Of a stretch of 64,000 bases of DNA, positions 13,339 through 25,200 are shown one piece after another. Location: assembly GCF_009757775.1 (NCBI RefSeq), contig NZ_RHLK01000002.1, positions 186,001-250,000 of the forward strand, read 5' to 3'. A program made the translations under genes and the position numbers. This stretch comes from Paenibacillus lutrae (lineage in GTDB: Bacteria; Bacillota; Bacilli; Paenibacillales; NBRC-103111). Under the pieces are notes generated by a model. It was not told where the DNA came from. It did no database searches and was given only the letters and a program-made list of their open reading frames with translations. The stretch's first letter is position 1. Every line of letters starts with the position of its first letter.

Positions 13339-16300
13339 TGTGGGTTCCGAAAAGCTGAACAAGCAGGATATCGAAGATATTGTATCCTTGACCTCTATGC
13401 AAGAAGGAATACTATTTCATCATCTGAGCGAAACCGGGTCGGATACGTATATCGAGCAGTTTCATTTTAGAATCACGGGTGCGGTTCATTCGCATCATTT
13501 TATCGCGGCCTGGAATAGTGTAGCACGAAGCAATGAAATGCTAAGGGCTGTATATCGCTGGAGCGGGCTGGAGAAGCCGGTTCAAATTATTCGCCGTCAG
13601 GCAGAATTGCCCATTCGGATTGCCCGATCCGCAGAAGCGGGAGTTAACCGCGAGAATCTGGCACTAGAAGCCCGGAGGCTTGTGCAGCTTACGACCCATC
13701 CGTTTCGGATTGATTTGGTGATACTCTCGGAGTCGGAATCGGAGATGATCGTGACGTTTCACCATATTCTGTTCGATGGATGGAGCAGTCATTTATTGCT
13801 GCAGGAATTTATTGCGGCTTATACGATTTTGACCGAAGGAATTCAGGCGCACGAATCGGGTAGGAAGACACCTTTTAAACAGTTTGTTCTGTGGAAAAAG
13901 AAAAAAGAAACGCCTACGCAGCTTGAATTCTGGAAAAGTTATTTGAAAGGGCACACAGCGCAAACGGAAATTCCCTATGTGGATAAGAATTATAAAGGAA
14001 GTCAGGCTCAAAAGGGCCATTCCTATAGGCTTTCAATCCCGGAAGCTGTGACGAGTAAAGTTCATGCTTCGGCCAGTATGAATGAAGCCACTGTTTCGGC
14101 ACTGTTGTACATGGCATGGGGGATCACGCTGCAGAAGTATAACAGCAATCAGGACGTAATGTTCGGCATTACCCTCTCGGGGCGTCCTCCCGAAATAAGC
14201 GGAATAGACCAGATGGCAGGTCTGTTCATCAACACCGTGCCGCTTCGCTTTAATGTGGAGTGCGATCAGAGCGTGTCTTCTATTCTGAAACAGACTCACC
14301 GTATGCTGCTGGAGATGAGAGAATTCGAACATACTCCGCTGGCGCGTATCAATACCTGTCTTGACTTTGACCGTCAGCAGAATACGTTCAGTTCCATCGT
14401 GGTCGTTGAGAACTATCCGGCTGATGAGCGGATGCCGGCGAACCCGCCCATCCGGATAGATTTAATGAGCAAGAGGGAAACGACTAACTATGACCTCGTT
14501 CTGGAGTTTGCGATTAAAGATACCATACAAGTAACCATGCATTACGATGCCGTGCGTATAGCGGAAGAGGATGTAGCCAGAATGGCGGGGCATCTTTATC
14601 AAGCGATCGAACAGATTGTAGATGCGCCTTCGATCCACTCATCCGATATCCGGCTGCTATCGGATCAGGAAATTCATGAAATGGATATCTTTAATGAGAC
14701 AGATCAGCCATTTTCGTTACAAACTACTATCGTTCAACGGTTTGAGGATGCGGCTGCCAAATATCCGGATCATACGGCGGTCGTCTACCGGGATAAGCGG
14801 ATGACCTATAGAGAGCTCCAGCAGAAATCTGCGGAGCTGGCAGCGCACCTTGCCCATAGAGGCGTCCAGTCTGGCAGTGTTGTCGGACTTATGGTGGAGC
14901 AGGATATGCGGCTTGTTGTCGGTATGCTGGGAATCCTCCGGGCAGGGGCGGCTTTTGTACCTGTGGACCCGCACTACCCGGTCGACCGAATTCACTACAT
15001 GATTAAGGACAGCGGGGCGGATATCATGGTTTCCCATCATCCGTTCATGCATGTACTTCCTGAAATGAATTGTTTGGATATGGATAGCTGTACGGCTGAA
15101 GAAAGGCCTGCTTCGCCGACGATTATGCCTGCAGATCTGGCATACGTAATCTATACCTCCGGCACGACGGGGAAACCTAAAGGGGTAATGATCGAGCACA
15201 TATCTCTGGTAAATCTATGCTGCTGGATGGTCGATTATTTGGAGATCAGGGAGACGGACCGAGCCTCACAGTATGCATCCATGTCGTTCGATGCAGCCGT
15301 GATCGAAATCTTCCCTTACCTGATCAGCGGTGCATCCGTTCATATGCTGGAGAAATCGCACCGGCTGGATATTGGCCGGATGAATGCTTATTTTGAAAGC
15401 AACAAGATTACGGCGGCATTTCTGCCGCCCCAGGTTTGCGAGCAATTTATGGAGCACCCCAACCATTCCCTGCGATTTCTGCTAACGGGGGGCGATGTAC
15501 TCCGGATAAGCCGGGAGACGAACTACCGGCTTATTAATTTATACGGCCCGACAGAGAATACGGTTGTTACAACCTATTATCCGGTAGATAAGCCCGCCGG
15601 GCCGAATATTCCCATAGGCAGGCCGATTGCCAATGGGCAGGTTTATATTCTTGATCCTCATGGAAACAGGCAGCCTGTGGGTGTTCCGGGTGAACTGCAT
15701 ATTGCCGGCGCGGGATTATCCCGGGGCTATCTCCATCATCCTGAATTAACGTCAAAAGCGTTCGTGAATGCGAGATGGGGGCAGCAGACACGCTTATATC
15801 GGAGCGGAGATTTAGCCAAATGGAATAAGAGCGGAAATGTTGAATTTCTGGGCCGCATTGATAATCAAGTCAAAGTTAGAGGCTACCGGATAGAGCTTGG
15901 AGAAATCGAAAAGCATCTGCTAGACACCGGGGATATTAAAGAGGCCGTGGTGTTGTCAGCAGGCATGCAGGGTGAAAACTACTTATGCGCATTTTATGTG
16001 CCCCGGCACAGTGAAGTAGCAGTCGATACGATCAAAGGATCGCTTGCCGGTGTACTTCCCGCTTATATGATTCCAAAGCAGTTTGTGCAGGTTGAACAAT
16101 TACCTTTAACGCCGAATGGCAAAATCGACAAACGCCGTCTGCTTGATCAAGCCGGAGAACTGAGCAATGATGAGCCGCAGCGGTATAGTCCCGCCAGTCC
16201 CTTAGAGCGTCAGATTTATGAAATCTGGTCTTCTCTGCTTGATAAGAACCAGTTCAGCACAGAGGATAATTTCTTTGAAATTGGCGGGGATTCGATCCTA

Positions 16301-17026
16301 TTGATGCGAATGCACGCTAAAATCGATAAATTGTTTCCGGGGAAAATAACGGTACAACACATTTTTGCCTACCCCACCATTGCTAAGCTGGCTGCATTTA
16401 TTAGGGGGGACGGGAACCTGAAGATTGGTGCAAGCAAGCTTCCGCAGCTTCTATTGCCGGCTGATTTTTTTGGTTCGCGTGCTTCGAATGAAGGGGACAC
16501 GACTTTCAAAATAAAGATGGACCCTGCCGTATTGCTTTCCCTTAAAGAGATTATGAGAAAACATACTTTCACCGAAATTGATGTGCTGCTTGCAGCCTAT
16601 GTGTTTACTATGGCGCAATGGATTAAGCAGCCCGTCGTCGGCTTCCATTTCATTGCTCTTCAAGACAAGCTTTTCTACCCGATTGACTGCGACTTGGGCA
16701 AGAAGGAAGAGTTTATTGAGATAATGAACGACATTTCCCGAAGCACAAGCGACAAAGAGTCGGCTGCGCCCCTCCGGCTGCTGCAGAGATCTAATTCCGA
16801 GGAGTCACCGGCTTATACGATACATTGCAGTTTTGCCGACTGCAGAGGCGGGATTTATGCAGATATCCCGTCTGTTTATGATCTATCTGTAGGCGTAACG
16901 GATGAGGAAGGGCAGACCGGCCTGATATGCCACTACAATTCGACTCTGCTTTTGAAAAGTAAAGTCCGTACGTTCATGAATATGTATGTGGCTGTTCTGA
17001 ACCAAATATCCCAAAAAATGAAATGA
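13331..17026 (+). CDS. NRPS module C-A-PCP-X
   Basis: Domains of this 1231-residue protein: condensation about 20-440 with HHILFDG (His144, His145, Asp149); adenylation about 465-930 with YTSGTTGKPKG and Lys in TPNGKID; PCP with Ser988 in EIGGDS; and a C-terminal X domain about 1035-1231. The pocket residues read as D-A-I-F-L-G-L-V-V-K, which suggests an aliphatic side chain but matches no code I know well. The short N-terminus before TSMQEG could be a docking segment for the upstream PKS. The X domain has only condensation C-lobe features and again precedes a KS protein, with a trans-AT gene between. It should add one amino acid to the chain from the 4269 PKS. ATG 13331 overlaps the thioesterase gene. 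Confidence 0.9.
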   Translation: MLNVGSEKLNKQDIEDIVSLTSMQEGILFHHLSETGSDTYIEQFHFRITGAVHSHHFIAAWNSVARSNEMLRAVYRWSGLEKPVQIIRRQAELPIRIARSAEAGVNRENLALEARRLVQLTTHPFRIDLVILSESESEMIVTFHHILFDGWSSHLLLQEFIAAYTILTEGIQAHESGRKTPFKQFVLWKKKKETPTQLEFWKSYLKGHTAQTEIPYVDKNYKGSQAQKGHSYRLSIPEAVTSKVHASASMNEATVSALLYMAWGITLQKYNSNQDVMFGITLSGRPPEISGIDQMAGLFINTVPLRFNVECDQSVSSILKQTHRMLLEMREFEHTPLARINTCLDFDRQQNTFSSIVVVENYPADERMPANPPIRIDLMSKRETTNYDLVLEFAIKDTIQVTMHYDAVRIAEEDVARMAGHLYQAIEQIVDAPSIHSSDIRLLSDQEIHEMDIFNETDQPFSLQTTIVQRFEDAAAKYPDHTAVVYRDKRMTYRELQQKSAELAAHLAHRGVQSGSVVGLMVEQDMRLVVGMLGILRAGAAFVPVDPHYPVDRIHYMIKDSGADIMVSHHPFMHVLPEMNCLDMDSCTAEERPASPTIMPADLAYVIYTSGTTGKPKGVMIEHISLVNLCCWMVDYLEIRETDRASQYASMSFDAAVIEIFPYLISGASVHMLEKSHRLDIGRMNAYFESNKITAAFLPPQVCEQFMEHPNHSLRFLLTGGDVLRISRETNYRLINLYGPTENTVVTTYYPVDKPAGPNIPIGRPIANGQVYILDPHGNRQPVGVPGELHIAGAGLSRGYLHHPELTSKAFVNARWGQQTRLYRSGDLAKWNKSGNVEFLGRIDNQVKVRGYRIELGEIEKHLLDTGDIKEAVVLSAGMQGENYLCAFYVPRHSEVAVDTIKGSLAGVLPAYMIPKQFVQVEQLPLTPNGKIDKRRLLDQAGELSNDEPQRYSPASPLERQIYEIWSSLLDKNQFSTEDNFFEIGGDSILLMRMHAKIDKLFPGKITVQHIFAYPTIAKLAAFIRGDGNLKIGASKLPQLLLPADFFGSRASNEGDTTFKIKMDPAVLLSLKEIMRKHTFTEIDVLLAAYVFTMAQWIKQPVVGFHFIALQDKLFYPIDCDLGKKEEFIEIMNDISRSTSDKESAAPLRLLQRSNSEESPAYTIHCSFADCRGGIYADIPSVYDLSVGVTDEEGQTGLICHYNSTLLLKSKVRTFMNMYVAVLNQISQKMK

Positions 17027-17042
17027 TGGAGATGAGATTAGG

Positions 17043-18326
17043 ATGAACAAATTAGCATTTATTTTTCCTGGACAAGGCTCGCAATATGTGGGAATGGGCA
17101 AAGATCTGGTTCATAACTATCCCATAGCCAGGGAAGTGTTTGAGGAAGCAAGCGAAGCGCTCGGGTTTAGTCTTGAAAAGTACTGTTTTGACGGCACGAT
17201 GGAAGAACTGTCTCAAACTGAAATCACACAGCCTGCTATCCTTACGGTGAGCGTAGCGGCTTTCAAAGTTATAACGAATGAAACCGACCTGGTTCCTTCC
17301 CTTGTTGCCGGTCACAGTCTGGGTGAGTATTCGGCGCTTGTGAGTGCGGGGGTTATCAGCCTTGCGGATGCTGTCCGTCTGGTGCATAAACGGGGGAGAT
17401 TCATGCAGGAGGCTGTCGAGCAGAATGTCGGCGCTATGGCTGCCGTGTATGGAATGGATAAGGAAATTGTGAGAGAAGTTTGTCTGTCCGCAAGCAAGGA
17501 CGGGCATGAGGTCGTCATTTCAAGCTACAACTCGCCGGAGCAAGTAGTGATTTCCGGACATCGTTTAGCAGTGGAGCAAGCCGGCGCAAGTTTGACGGGA
17601 ATGGGGGCTAAGGTGATCCCTCTTCGAGTCAGCGCACCTTTCCATTGTGCTCTAATGGCGTCTGCGGGAGAACGGATGCGCAAGGAGCTGGAAGGACAGG
17701 TGTTCGGCAGCTTCACGTATCCGGTTATCTCCAACGTTACGGGGCGTCCGTATGACCGCAGCGACGAAATCGTTCAGAATCTGACGGATCAGATTACGCT
17801 TCCAGTCCTTTGGAGCGAATCCATGAAATATGCGGTAGAGCACGGGATCAGCTCGGTAATCGAATTAGGACCGCAAACCGTTTTGAGGAACTTAATGAAG
17901 CAGAATGCGCCCGATATTCATGCTTGTTCTTTTGGCGAAAGCAAGGATCTTAAGGCTGTGCAGGAAGTGATCGCTAAGCAGCAGACCGCTGAACCCGACA
18001 AGCTATTGTTTATTATTCGCTGCCTCGCGATTGCGGTTTGTACGAGAAATACGAATTGGGACAATGAGGCGTATACCAAAGGTGTCATCGAGCCGTACAG
18101 AAAGGTTCAGCATATGCTGGAAGAGCTGGAAAGCAGCGGCGGGCAGCCGACAATGGAGCAGATGCGCGAAGCTTTGACCATGCTTCAATCCGTGTTTACT
18201 ACAAAGGGTACGGAGAAGGAAGAGCAGCAGGAAAGATTTGAGCAGATCCAGCGGGAAACACGTACGTGGGAGCTTTTTCCCCAACTGGCTGAAGGGATTT
18301 TGGAAGCGGAGCCGGTCGTATTGTAG
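17043..18326 (+). CDS. Free-standing acyltransferase (trans-AT 1), probably malonyl-CoA specific
   Basis: The 427-residue protein has a FabD-like AT fold in the first ~295 residues: GQGSQ, Ser92 in GHSLGE, Arg117 for the malonyl carboxylate, and His201 in APFHCALM. The TQPA segment near residue 62 is conserved, as in malonyl-CoA transferases. It should load malonyl units onto the ACPs of all AT-less modules here. A ~130-residue extension with AVCTRNTN near 330 follows and is shared with the second AT of the cluster. The gene lies between an NRPS and a KS-KR-ACP gene in the same operon. ATG 17043 follows a GGAGATGAG site. Confidence 0.92.
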   Translation: MNKLAFIFPGQGSQYVGMGKDLVHNYPIAREVFEEASEALGFSLEKYCFDGTMEELSQTEITQPAILTVSVAAFKVITNETDLVPSLVAGHSLGEYSALVSAGVISLADAVRLVHKRGRFMQEAVEQNVGAMAAVYGMDKEIVREVCLSASKDGHEVVISSYNSPEQVVISGHRLAVEQAGASLTGMGAKVIPLRVSAPFHCALMASAGERMRKELEGQVFGSFTYPVISNVTGRPYDRSDEIVQNLTDQITLPVLWSESMKYAVEHGISSVIELGPQTVLRNLMKQNAPDIHACSFGESKDLKAVQEVIAKQQTAEPDKLLFIIRCLAIAVCTRNTNWDNEAYTKGVIEPYRKVQHMLEELESSGGQPTMEQMREALTMLQSVFTTKGTEKEEQQERFEQIQRETRTWELFPQLAEGILEAEPVVL

Positions 18327-18386
18327 CCCATCCGGGTTTGATGCAGGAGGCAGGAAGAGATCGTTTAGTGACAGGGGGGCGCTCGG

Positions 18387-21300
18387 ATGAAGTTGGCTGA
18401 TATTCTGATAGAAGATGTGATGGACGGAGAAAGTATGGAAGAGATTCAAGATAAGGATATCGCCGTAATCGGGATAGCCCTGCAATTTCCGGATGCAGCA
18501 TCTCCTGCTGAGTTCTGGAATAACCTGATGAACGGTGTCGACAGTATTAAACCCATCCCGCAGCGCAGGAAGAAAGATGTGGATCATCTAAGAAATACGA
18601 TTAAAAAGGATTTGAAAGGTGAATACCAGGAGGCCGGTTATCTGGAGGAGATCGATGCGTTCGACTATTCGTTCTTTAATATCTCCCCGAAAGAAGCCAG
18701 TTTAATGGACCCTGTCCATCGTAAATTTCTGGAGATTGTATGGAGTGCAGTTGAGGATGCCGGTTACAGTACCCGCTGCTTAGCGGGAAAAAATGTGGGA
18801 ATGTACGTGGGAGTTAGTCCGGACGCGGATTACAAATCCGTGATTGCGCAGCTTGAGCCGGATCATTTATTTATGTCATTGCCGGGCAATTTGCGGCCCA
18901 TGGTAGGAAGCAGACCTTCGCATATGCTGGATTGGCGGGGTCCCAATATGGTAATCGACACCACCTGTTCTTCTTCGTTAGTGGCTGTACATACCGCATG
19001 TCAAGCGATTCGCAGTGGGGAATGCGAGATGGCTGTCGCGGGAGGTGCCCAAGTCCACCTGTTTCCTGTAAGGGATTTCAATGTCGGTATTGAATCTTCC
19101 AATAACCGTACTCGGGCATTCGACGATGGTTCCGACGGGACCGGAACAGGGGAAGGAGTGGCGGCGGTACTGTTGAAATCACTCGGACAAGCCCGCAAGG
19201 CCGGGGATCACATTTATGCCGTCATTAAAGGAAGCGCCGTCAATCATGACGGGGCTTCGATCGGTATCACGGCACCGAATCCCGTTGCTCAAGAGGCAGT
19301 CCTGGTGCAGGCATGGAAAAATGCCAATATTACGCCCGAAACGTTGTCGTATATTGAAGTGCACGGAACCGGAACCAAACTCGGCGACCCCGTGGAGATT
19401 GACGGAATTAACAGGGCATTCTCCCGGTATACGAGCAAGAAGCAGTTTTGTGCCATCGGAACCGTCAAAAGCAACATTGGACATTTGGATCAAGCAGCGG
19501 GCATTGCCGGTTTTATAAAAGCCGTGCTTGCTCTGCACCATAAGAAACTTCCGCCGTCCCTGCATTTTGTCCGGCCTAACCGCAAAATTAATTTTGAGGA
19601 TACGGCTATTTATATCAATGACCAACCGGTGAACTGGACCGGCGCTCAGGCTCTTGGCAGATGCGGGGTCAGTTCATTTGGTATAACCGGCACCAACTGT
19701 CATATCGTGCTGGAAGAAGCCGCCTTACCTGATGAAATGCAGGCGTATCGCTTTTCAACGAGTGAAGAGGTGCACGCCTTTACAATTTCGGCCAAATCGG
19801 CCGATTCCCTGAAACGGCTCGTTGAGCGATATAAGCTTGCGCTTACAGAACACGAATATGATCTTAAAGATCTTTGCTACACGTTAAATACCGGCCGGGA
19901 CCATCATGACTATCGTTTTGGTGTGGTGCTGACAGGCGAGCAAATGAATAAGCAGGCACTCATAACGTTATTGAACCAAGTATTGTCCACGGAATCCGAA
20001 GATCTAGGTACGCAGGACCGTTTTTTTTATGGTGTGAGGGAGAGAGGGCCCGGTAAAGACGAGAGCTTTGCAAAAAATACCGATCGGCTTACAGAGCAAT
20101 TTATCGCCGGAAATTATCGGGAAGAGTCCGTGTTATCACAGCTGCTGCATTTATACACACAAGGAGCTGAGCTTAACTGGCCATTAATCTACGGGGGGCG
20201 TCGCTACTATAAGGTTCCGTTGCCCACCTATCCCTTTACACCAAGCAGGTGCTGGATTTCTGAACCTTCTGACAGTACCGGACATGAGGAGCGGGTTGAT
20301 TCGGCTTTCTATCGCAAAAAATGGAAGCGGCAGCCGCTAACAGGGCCCGCAGAAGCGCGCAGGGGGCCTGTCCTGTTAATCGACAATGGCACAGCTAAGG
20401 GCGGGGAGATCGCCCGGGCCTATAAAGAAGAAGGAACAGTTGTTGTGGAAGTCCGCATCGAGGAACTGGATGATGACAGCTTGGAGAGGATTCTAACAGC
20501 GAACCGTATTGGGCAAATCGTGTATGTGCAGCATAACGGGATAAATCGGGTTATGGACAGTGTGCAGGAGCTAGACCGGAATTTGACGGACGGGATTTAC
20601 CGCTTGTTCGGGATCATGAAGGGAATAAGCCGCTTGGACAAAACCGGAATAGACCTGTTCCTGGTTACGGATTGTGCTCATAAGGTAACGGATGAGGACT
20701 CGCTCGTCATCCCGGAGAACGCCATGGCAGTAGGACTCGGGCTAACCTATGCCTTAGAGCACAGAGCTTCGGCCTGCCGCATGATTGACATCGATGAACT
20801 AACCGATGCCCGTGTTCTTGTCAAGGAGCTGCTCTCCAGTTCTCAGGACAAGATTGCAGCTTTCCGGAACAATGCCAGATATACAGAGGTCCTGGCTCCC
20901 GTCATGGAAACAAATCAATCAGATGACCAGTATCCGATCCGTGATAACGGCGTGTATGTCCTTACAGGCGGGCTCGGCGTTATAGGCCTGCAGATTGCCA
21001 GATCATTGGCAGCGCACCATAAAGTGAATCTCGTTCTGCTTGGCCGAACGGAACTGCCGGGGCAGCCTGAATGGGAGGCTATCGTTCAAGGTGTGCAGGA
21101 ACATCCTGGTTACCGTCAAATCCATGACCTGCTAGAGCTTGAAAAAATGGGCGCCACTGTCTTCTACTACAGTGTGGATGTGACCGATGAACCGCAAATG
21201 ATGCATACGATGAACGCCGTAAGACAGCGCTTTGGCCGGATTCACGGGGTCGTTCACAGCGCGGGTGTCGGCAGCCGGATGAAGGGGGCTTTTATCCGGG

Positions 21301-22208
21301 ATGAAGATCTTAGCGTTGCCCAGCAAGTGCTGTCTCCTAAGGTCAAGGGGACGTGGATTCTCGACCGCGCTACCCGGCAGGACGCCCTGGATTTCTTCGT
21401 GCTGTGCTCTTCGGCAATCACACTGATAGGCGGAGCGGGAAGCGGACACTATACGGCCGCCAATTGCTTCCTTAACGCGTATGCTTCCAAGCGCCGTTTG
21501 GAGGGGGCGAACATGACCTCGATAAACTGGTCTGCGTGGCAGGCAGGGATTAGCGAACGTGAGCAAACCGGAATGAGAAGCAGCCAATTATTCGAACTGC
21601 TGGGTTCTGATGAAGCGACGCAAGCTTTCTATCACACGCTGAATCTGCCCTACGCTCAAGTGATCGTCGGCAGGATCCATACTGAATCTGCTGTATGGGG
21701 CATGGAGGAGTGGCTTCCTTTCGGCTTGTCGGATGAAATTAAGGATGCTCTTGCGGAGCGCTCTTCGGAAGAAAAGCTCAACGAATGGCCCGAATCAGCT
21801 CTTGCCTCCCCGGGGAACCGGATCGCAAGCTACGACGAGATTTCCAGATATATAGCATCCGCCTGGAAAGACGTCTTGGGTTATGAGCAGATAAAGGAAA
21901 CGGACAATTTCTTCGAAATTGGCGGCGACTCGATCATGATCACCAGCATTCAGCGGAAGCTGGAGCAGCTTTTTCCAGGTGTTGTAACGCTTGGGGATCT
22001 TTTTTCATTTCCTTCGATTGCATCCCTGGCGGAACATATATTTGGTCAGATTCACCCTTCCAAGCCGAATGATTCAACCATGGAGCGCGATTATGAACCA
22101 CCCGCTTCCGGTATGCAGATTACGGAGATGTTGAAGCAATTAAAAGAAGGAAAGCTGTCTGTCGATCATGCCATGAAGAATTATAGATCGCTGGGGGACC
22201 TTAAATGA
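18387..22208 (+). CDS. Trans-AT PKS module KS-KR-ACP
   Basis: Domains of this 1273-residue protein: KS about 30-450 (Cys194 in DTTCSSS); LPTYPFTPSRCW linker and no AT; KR about 850-1110 (TGGLGVIG, Ser in CSSAIT, Tyr1022); ACP with Ser1182 in EIGGDS. No DH is seen, so the module should leave a beta-hydroxyl. The last ~30 residues (MLKQLKEGKLSVDHAM) look like a short helical docking segment. The next protein opens with a matching kind of helix pair (AGRIDEAAGAELLSVL), consistent with a four-helix-bundle type docking pair. It takes the chain from the 13331 NRPS. Its stop overlaps the next start by four bases (ATGA). Confidence 0.9.
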   Translation: MKLADILIEDVMDGESMEEIQDKDIAVIGIALQFPDAASPAEFWNNLMNGVDSIKPIPQRRKKDVDHLRNTIKKDLKGEYQEAGYLEEIDAFDYSFFNISPKEASLMDPVHRKFLEIVWSAVEDAGYSTRCLAGKNVGMYVGVSPDADYKSVIAQLEPDHLFMSLPGNLRPMVGSRPSHMLDWRGPNMVIDTTCSSSLVAVHTACQAIRSGECEMAVAGGAQVHLFPVRDFNVGIESSNNRTRAFDDGSDGTGTGEGVAAVLLKSLGQARKAGDHIYAVIKGSAVNHDGASIGITAPNPVAQEAVLVQAWKNANITPETLSYIEVHGTGTKLGDPVEIDGINRAFSRYTSKKQFCAIGTVKSNIGHLDQAAGIAGFIKAVLALHHKKLPPSLHFVRPNRKINFEDTAIYINDQPVNWTGAQALGRCGVSSFGITGTNCHIVLEEAALPDEMQAYRFSTSEEVHAFTISAKSADSLKRLVERYKLALTEHEYDLKDLCYTLNTGRDHHDYRFGVVLTGEQMNKQALITLLNQVLSTESEDLGTQDRFFYGVRERGPGKDESFAKNTDRLTEQFIAGNYREESVLSQLLHLYTQGAELNWPLIYGGRRYYKVPLPTYPFTPSRCWISEPSDSTGHEERVDSAFYRKKWKRQPLTGPAEARRGPVLLIDNGTAKGGEIARAYKEEGTVVVEVRIEELDDDSLERILTANRIGQIVYVQHNGINRVMDSVQELDRNLTDGIYRLFGIMKGISRLDKTGIDLFLVTDCAHKVTDEDSLVIPENAMAVGLGLTYALEHRASACRMIDIDELTDARVLVKELLSSSQDKIAAFRNNARYTEVLAPVMETNQSDDQYPIRDNGVYVLTGGLGVIGLQIARSLAAHHKVNLVLLGRTELPGQPEWEAIVQGVQEHPGYRQIHDLLELEKMGATVFYYSVDVTDEPQMMHTMNAVRQRFGRIHGVVHSAGVGSRMKGAFIRDEDLSVAQQVLSPKVKGTWILDRATRQDALDFFVLCSSAITLIGGAGSGHYTAANCFLNAYASKRRLEGANMTSINWSAWQAGISEREQTGMRSSQLFELLGSDEATQAFYHTLNLPYAQVIVGRIHTESAVWGMEEWLPFGLSDEIKDALAERSSEEKLNEWPESALASPGNRIASYDEISRYIASAWKDVLGYEQIKETDNFFEIGGDSIMITSIQRKLEQLFPGVVTLGDLFSFPSIASLAEHIFGQIHPSKPNDSTMERDYEPPASGMQITEMLKQLKEGKLSVDHAMKNYRSLGDLK

Positions 22209-25200
22209 ATGAGAGATTGACCAAACTTATCTTCGAGAATTGTGCAGCCGGCAGAATCGATGAGGCAGCGGGTGCGGAATTATTATCGGTGTTGATGGAA
22301 GAACCCCGAGACCGGGAACATGAGGGCTACGCGATTATTGGAATGTCAGCCCGTCTCGCCTCATTTAATGATATTGGCGAGTATTGGCAGGGGATTGCGG
22401 CGGGCAAAGATTCTGTACGGAATTTTCCGGAAAACAGGAAAACGGATAGTCTCGGGTTCATCTCCCACTATACTTCGTTGAATGCGAATGAGGCCCGATA
22501 CTCGGACGGGGGGTACTTGAACGACATCGATCAATTCGATGCCGCTTTCTTCCGCCTCTCGCAGAGCGAAGCCAGACTTATGGACCCTAGCCAGAGGTTG
22601 TTCCTGCAGACTGCCTGGGAAACGATCGAGGATGCAGGCTATGCGAACGGACAATTAAAGAACAGCCGAACGGGCGTATATCTCGGATACGGTAATTGGC
22701 CCGCTTATGGGCAATATATCATGAAGCATGCGCCGGAGCTCTCAACCATTGCGATACCGGGCAATCTTGCTTCCATAATAGCAGGGAGAATATCCTATCT
22801 TCTTGATTTGAAAGGTCCGAGTTTACTAGTGGATACGGCCTGTTCCTCCTCTCTTGCGGCCGTCCAGCTAGCCTGTCAGTCTCTGAGGAGCGGTGAATGT
22901 GACCTCGCAATCGCCGGCGGGGTGAAGATATCGCTGTTTCCGGTCGAGGGCGGAATGCAGGCAGGAATAGAATCGTCTGATTATAAGACAAGAACATTCG
23001 ACGACAGTGCGCAGGGTACGGTTTGGGGAGAAGGAAGTGCAGCGATCCTCATCAAACCGCTTCGGAAGGCGATCGAAGACGGCGATCGGATCCATGCGAT
23101 CATTAAAGGGGGGGCCATGAATCAAGACGGCACATCCGTCGGTTTGACAGCCCCCAATATGCATGCACAGGAAGATGTCATCGTATCCGCCTGGAAGGAT
23201 GCGAACGTTGCGCCCGAATCTATCACCTATATGGAGGCGCATGGCACAGCTACCAAGCTTGGCGATCCGATTGAGATCGAAGCGATAGACCGGGCATTCC
23301 GTCGCTACACGGACAAGAAGCAGTTCTGCGCAATCGGTTCGGTCAAGACAAATATCGGACATCTGGATTTTGCTTCAGGGATTGCCGGCTTAATCAAGGT
23401 TGTGTTGGCACTCAAGCATAAGAAGCTTCCTCCAGCCCTGCATTTTCAAAGTCCGAATAAAAAAATTAACTTTGCCGATTCACCTGTTTATATAAGCGAT
23501 ACACTGACAGATTGGGAGGCCCAGGCAGGCCCGAGACGATGCGGAGTAAGTTCATTTGGTTTTAGCGGCACGAACTGCCACCTGGTTCTAGAAGAGGCGC
23601 CGCCCCATCATGTTCCCAAGAAGGCAGCAGAACGGGCTCAGCATATTTTTGTGCTGTCGGCTAAAAGCGAACGCTCGTTAAAGCAATTATTGCAGAAGTA
23701 TGCGGGGGTTCTGGATGAACCCGGCGATCTTAAACTCGGCGATGTTTGTTATACGGCATCCGTCCGGAGAGAGCATTTTGATTGCAGACTTGCCTTGATT
23801 GTATCTACCCTTCCGGAACTCCGTGAGCATATCCTTACGCTCGCTTCTTCCCTTGATAATTACAAAGAGTCGGAACATGTGTATTACCGGGCTCGGGGAA
23901 GTGATTCCGCCTTAAATAAAGATATCCGCAATGAGGCTCCCGCTTATAAGAGTCTTCAGGAAACAGCGGCAAACTATGTCAGCGGCTCCAGGGTTGACTG
24001 GGGGAAAATTTATTCCGGCAAAGAGTGGCAAATAGCGGATCTGCCTACCTATGCATTCGATCAGACCCGTATGTGGCTGGAATGGGATGCCGCTTTAACG
24101 CAGGCGCAAGATGCTGTGACCGCGTATTCCGTCAGCAGCCGCAGCCCTAAGCCATTTTCCTTAAAAGGCCGGGAGTCAGGCGCATACTCCAAATTCGAAC
24201 GAATGGCGGCAGCGGCGTGGTCAGAATCTTTTGGAGTCGAAGAACTCGATATCCGTGATAATTTCTTCGAATTAGGCGGAGATTCATTAATGGCTATCCA
24301 CCTGCTGTCCCGCTTCAATCAAACAAATGGTTATAAGATCGATATTTCTACGGTTTATAATTATCCGGTTTTGGAAGATTTCTCTTCCTATATTGAATCT
24401 TGCGACCCTGTACAGATAACCGGCAGTTTCGCTGCGGCAGGTACCCCAGCTTCGGCACAACCTGGCAAGGCTTATGATCCGTTTCCTTTAACAGAGGTAC
24501 AAATGGCTTATTTAAGAGGACGGAGCGATCATTTTGAACTCGGTGGCGTTTCTACGCATACGTATTTGGAGATCGAGACCCGCCTGGATTTGGCCAGGTT
24601 AAACCGCAGCCTTCAGAAGGTCATAGACCGCCATCCGATGCTGCGCACCGTCATTCTGGAGTCGGGAGAACAGCAGGTATGCCGGGACACGGCGCCGTAT
24701 TCCATTTTCGTGGAAGATATCAGCCGCTTAACGCCTCAAGAGCAGCAAATGCGCATAGAAGATGAGAGAACCATACGATCACACCGGATGTTCCCGATCG
24801 GCCAGTGGCCTATGTTTGATTTTGCGGCGCTGAGACTAACGGGCGATACGCATTACTTATTCGTCAGCCTGGATGCCTTAATCATTGATGGAGCAAGCAC
24901 ACAGACCATCTGTAAAGAGCTCATTCATTATTACCAAAATCCCCATATGGAGCTGCCGGCACTGGATTTTACTTTCCGTGATTATATGATGGCGCTCCAA
25001 GAGGTTAGAGACAGTCACAAGTATATCGAAGACAAAGCTTATTGGAGCGGGAAAATAAAAGAGTTTCCGATGGCTCCGCAGCTGGGATTGATCCAATCAC
25101 CCGAGCATATAAAAAAACCTCAGTTTCAGCGCTTGAAAGCCGTATTTCACCAGGAAGACTGGAGCAAAGTTAAGGATTTTGCAAGAAAAAATCAGGTGAC

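Noticed and set aside
17052-17507. Minus-strand frame opposite trans-AT 1
   Set aside because: A shadow of the AT coding sequence, without ribosome site or recognisable domain.
18387-22208. A methyltransferase or enoylreductase domain between KR and ACP
   Set aside because: The distance from KR to ACP is short and no SAM-binding or ER nucleotide motif is visible here or in the other PKS proteins.
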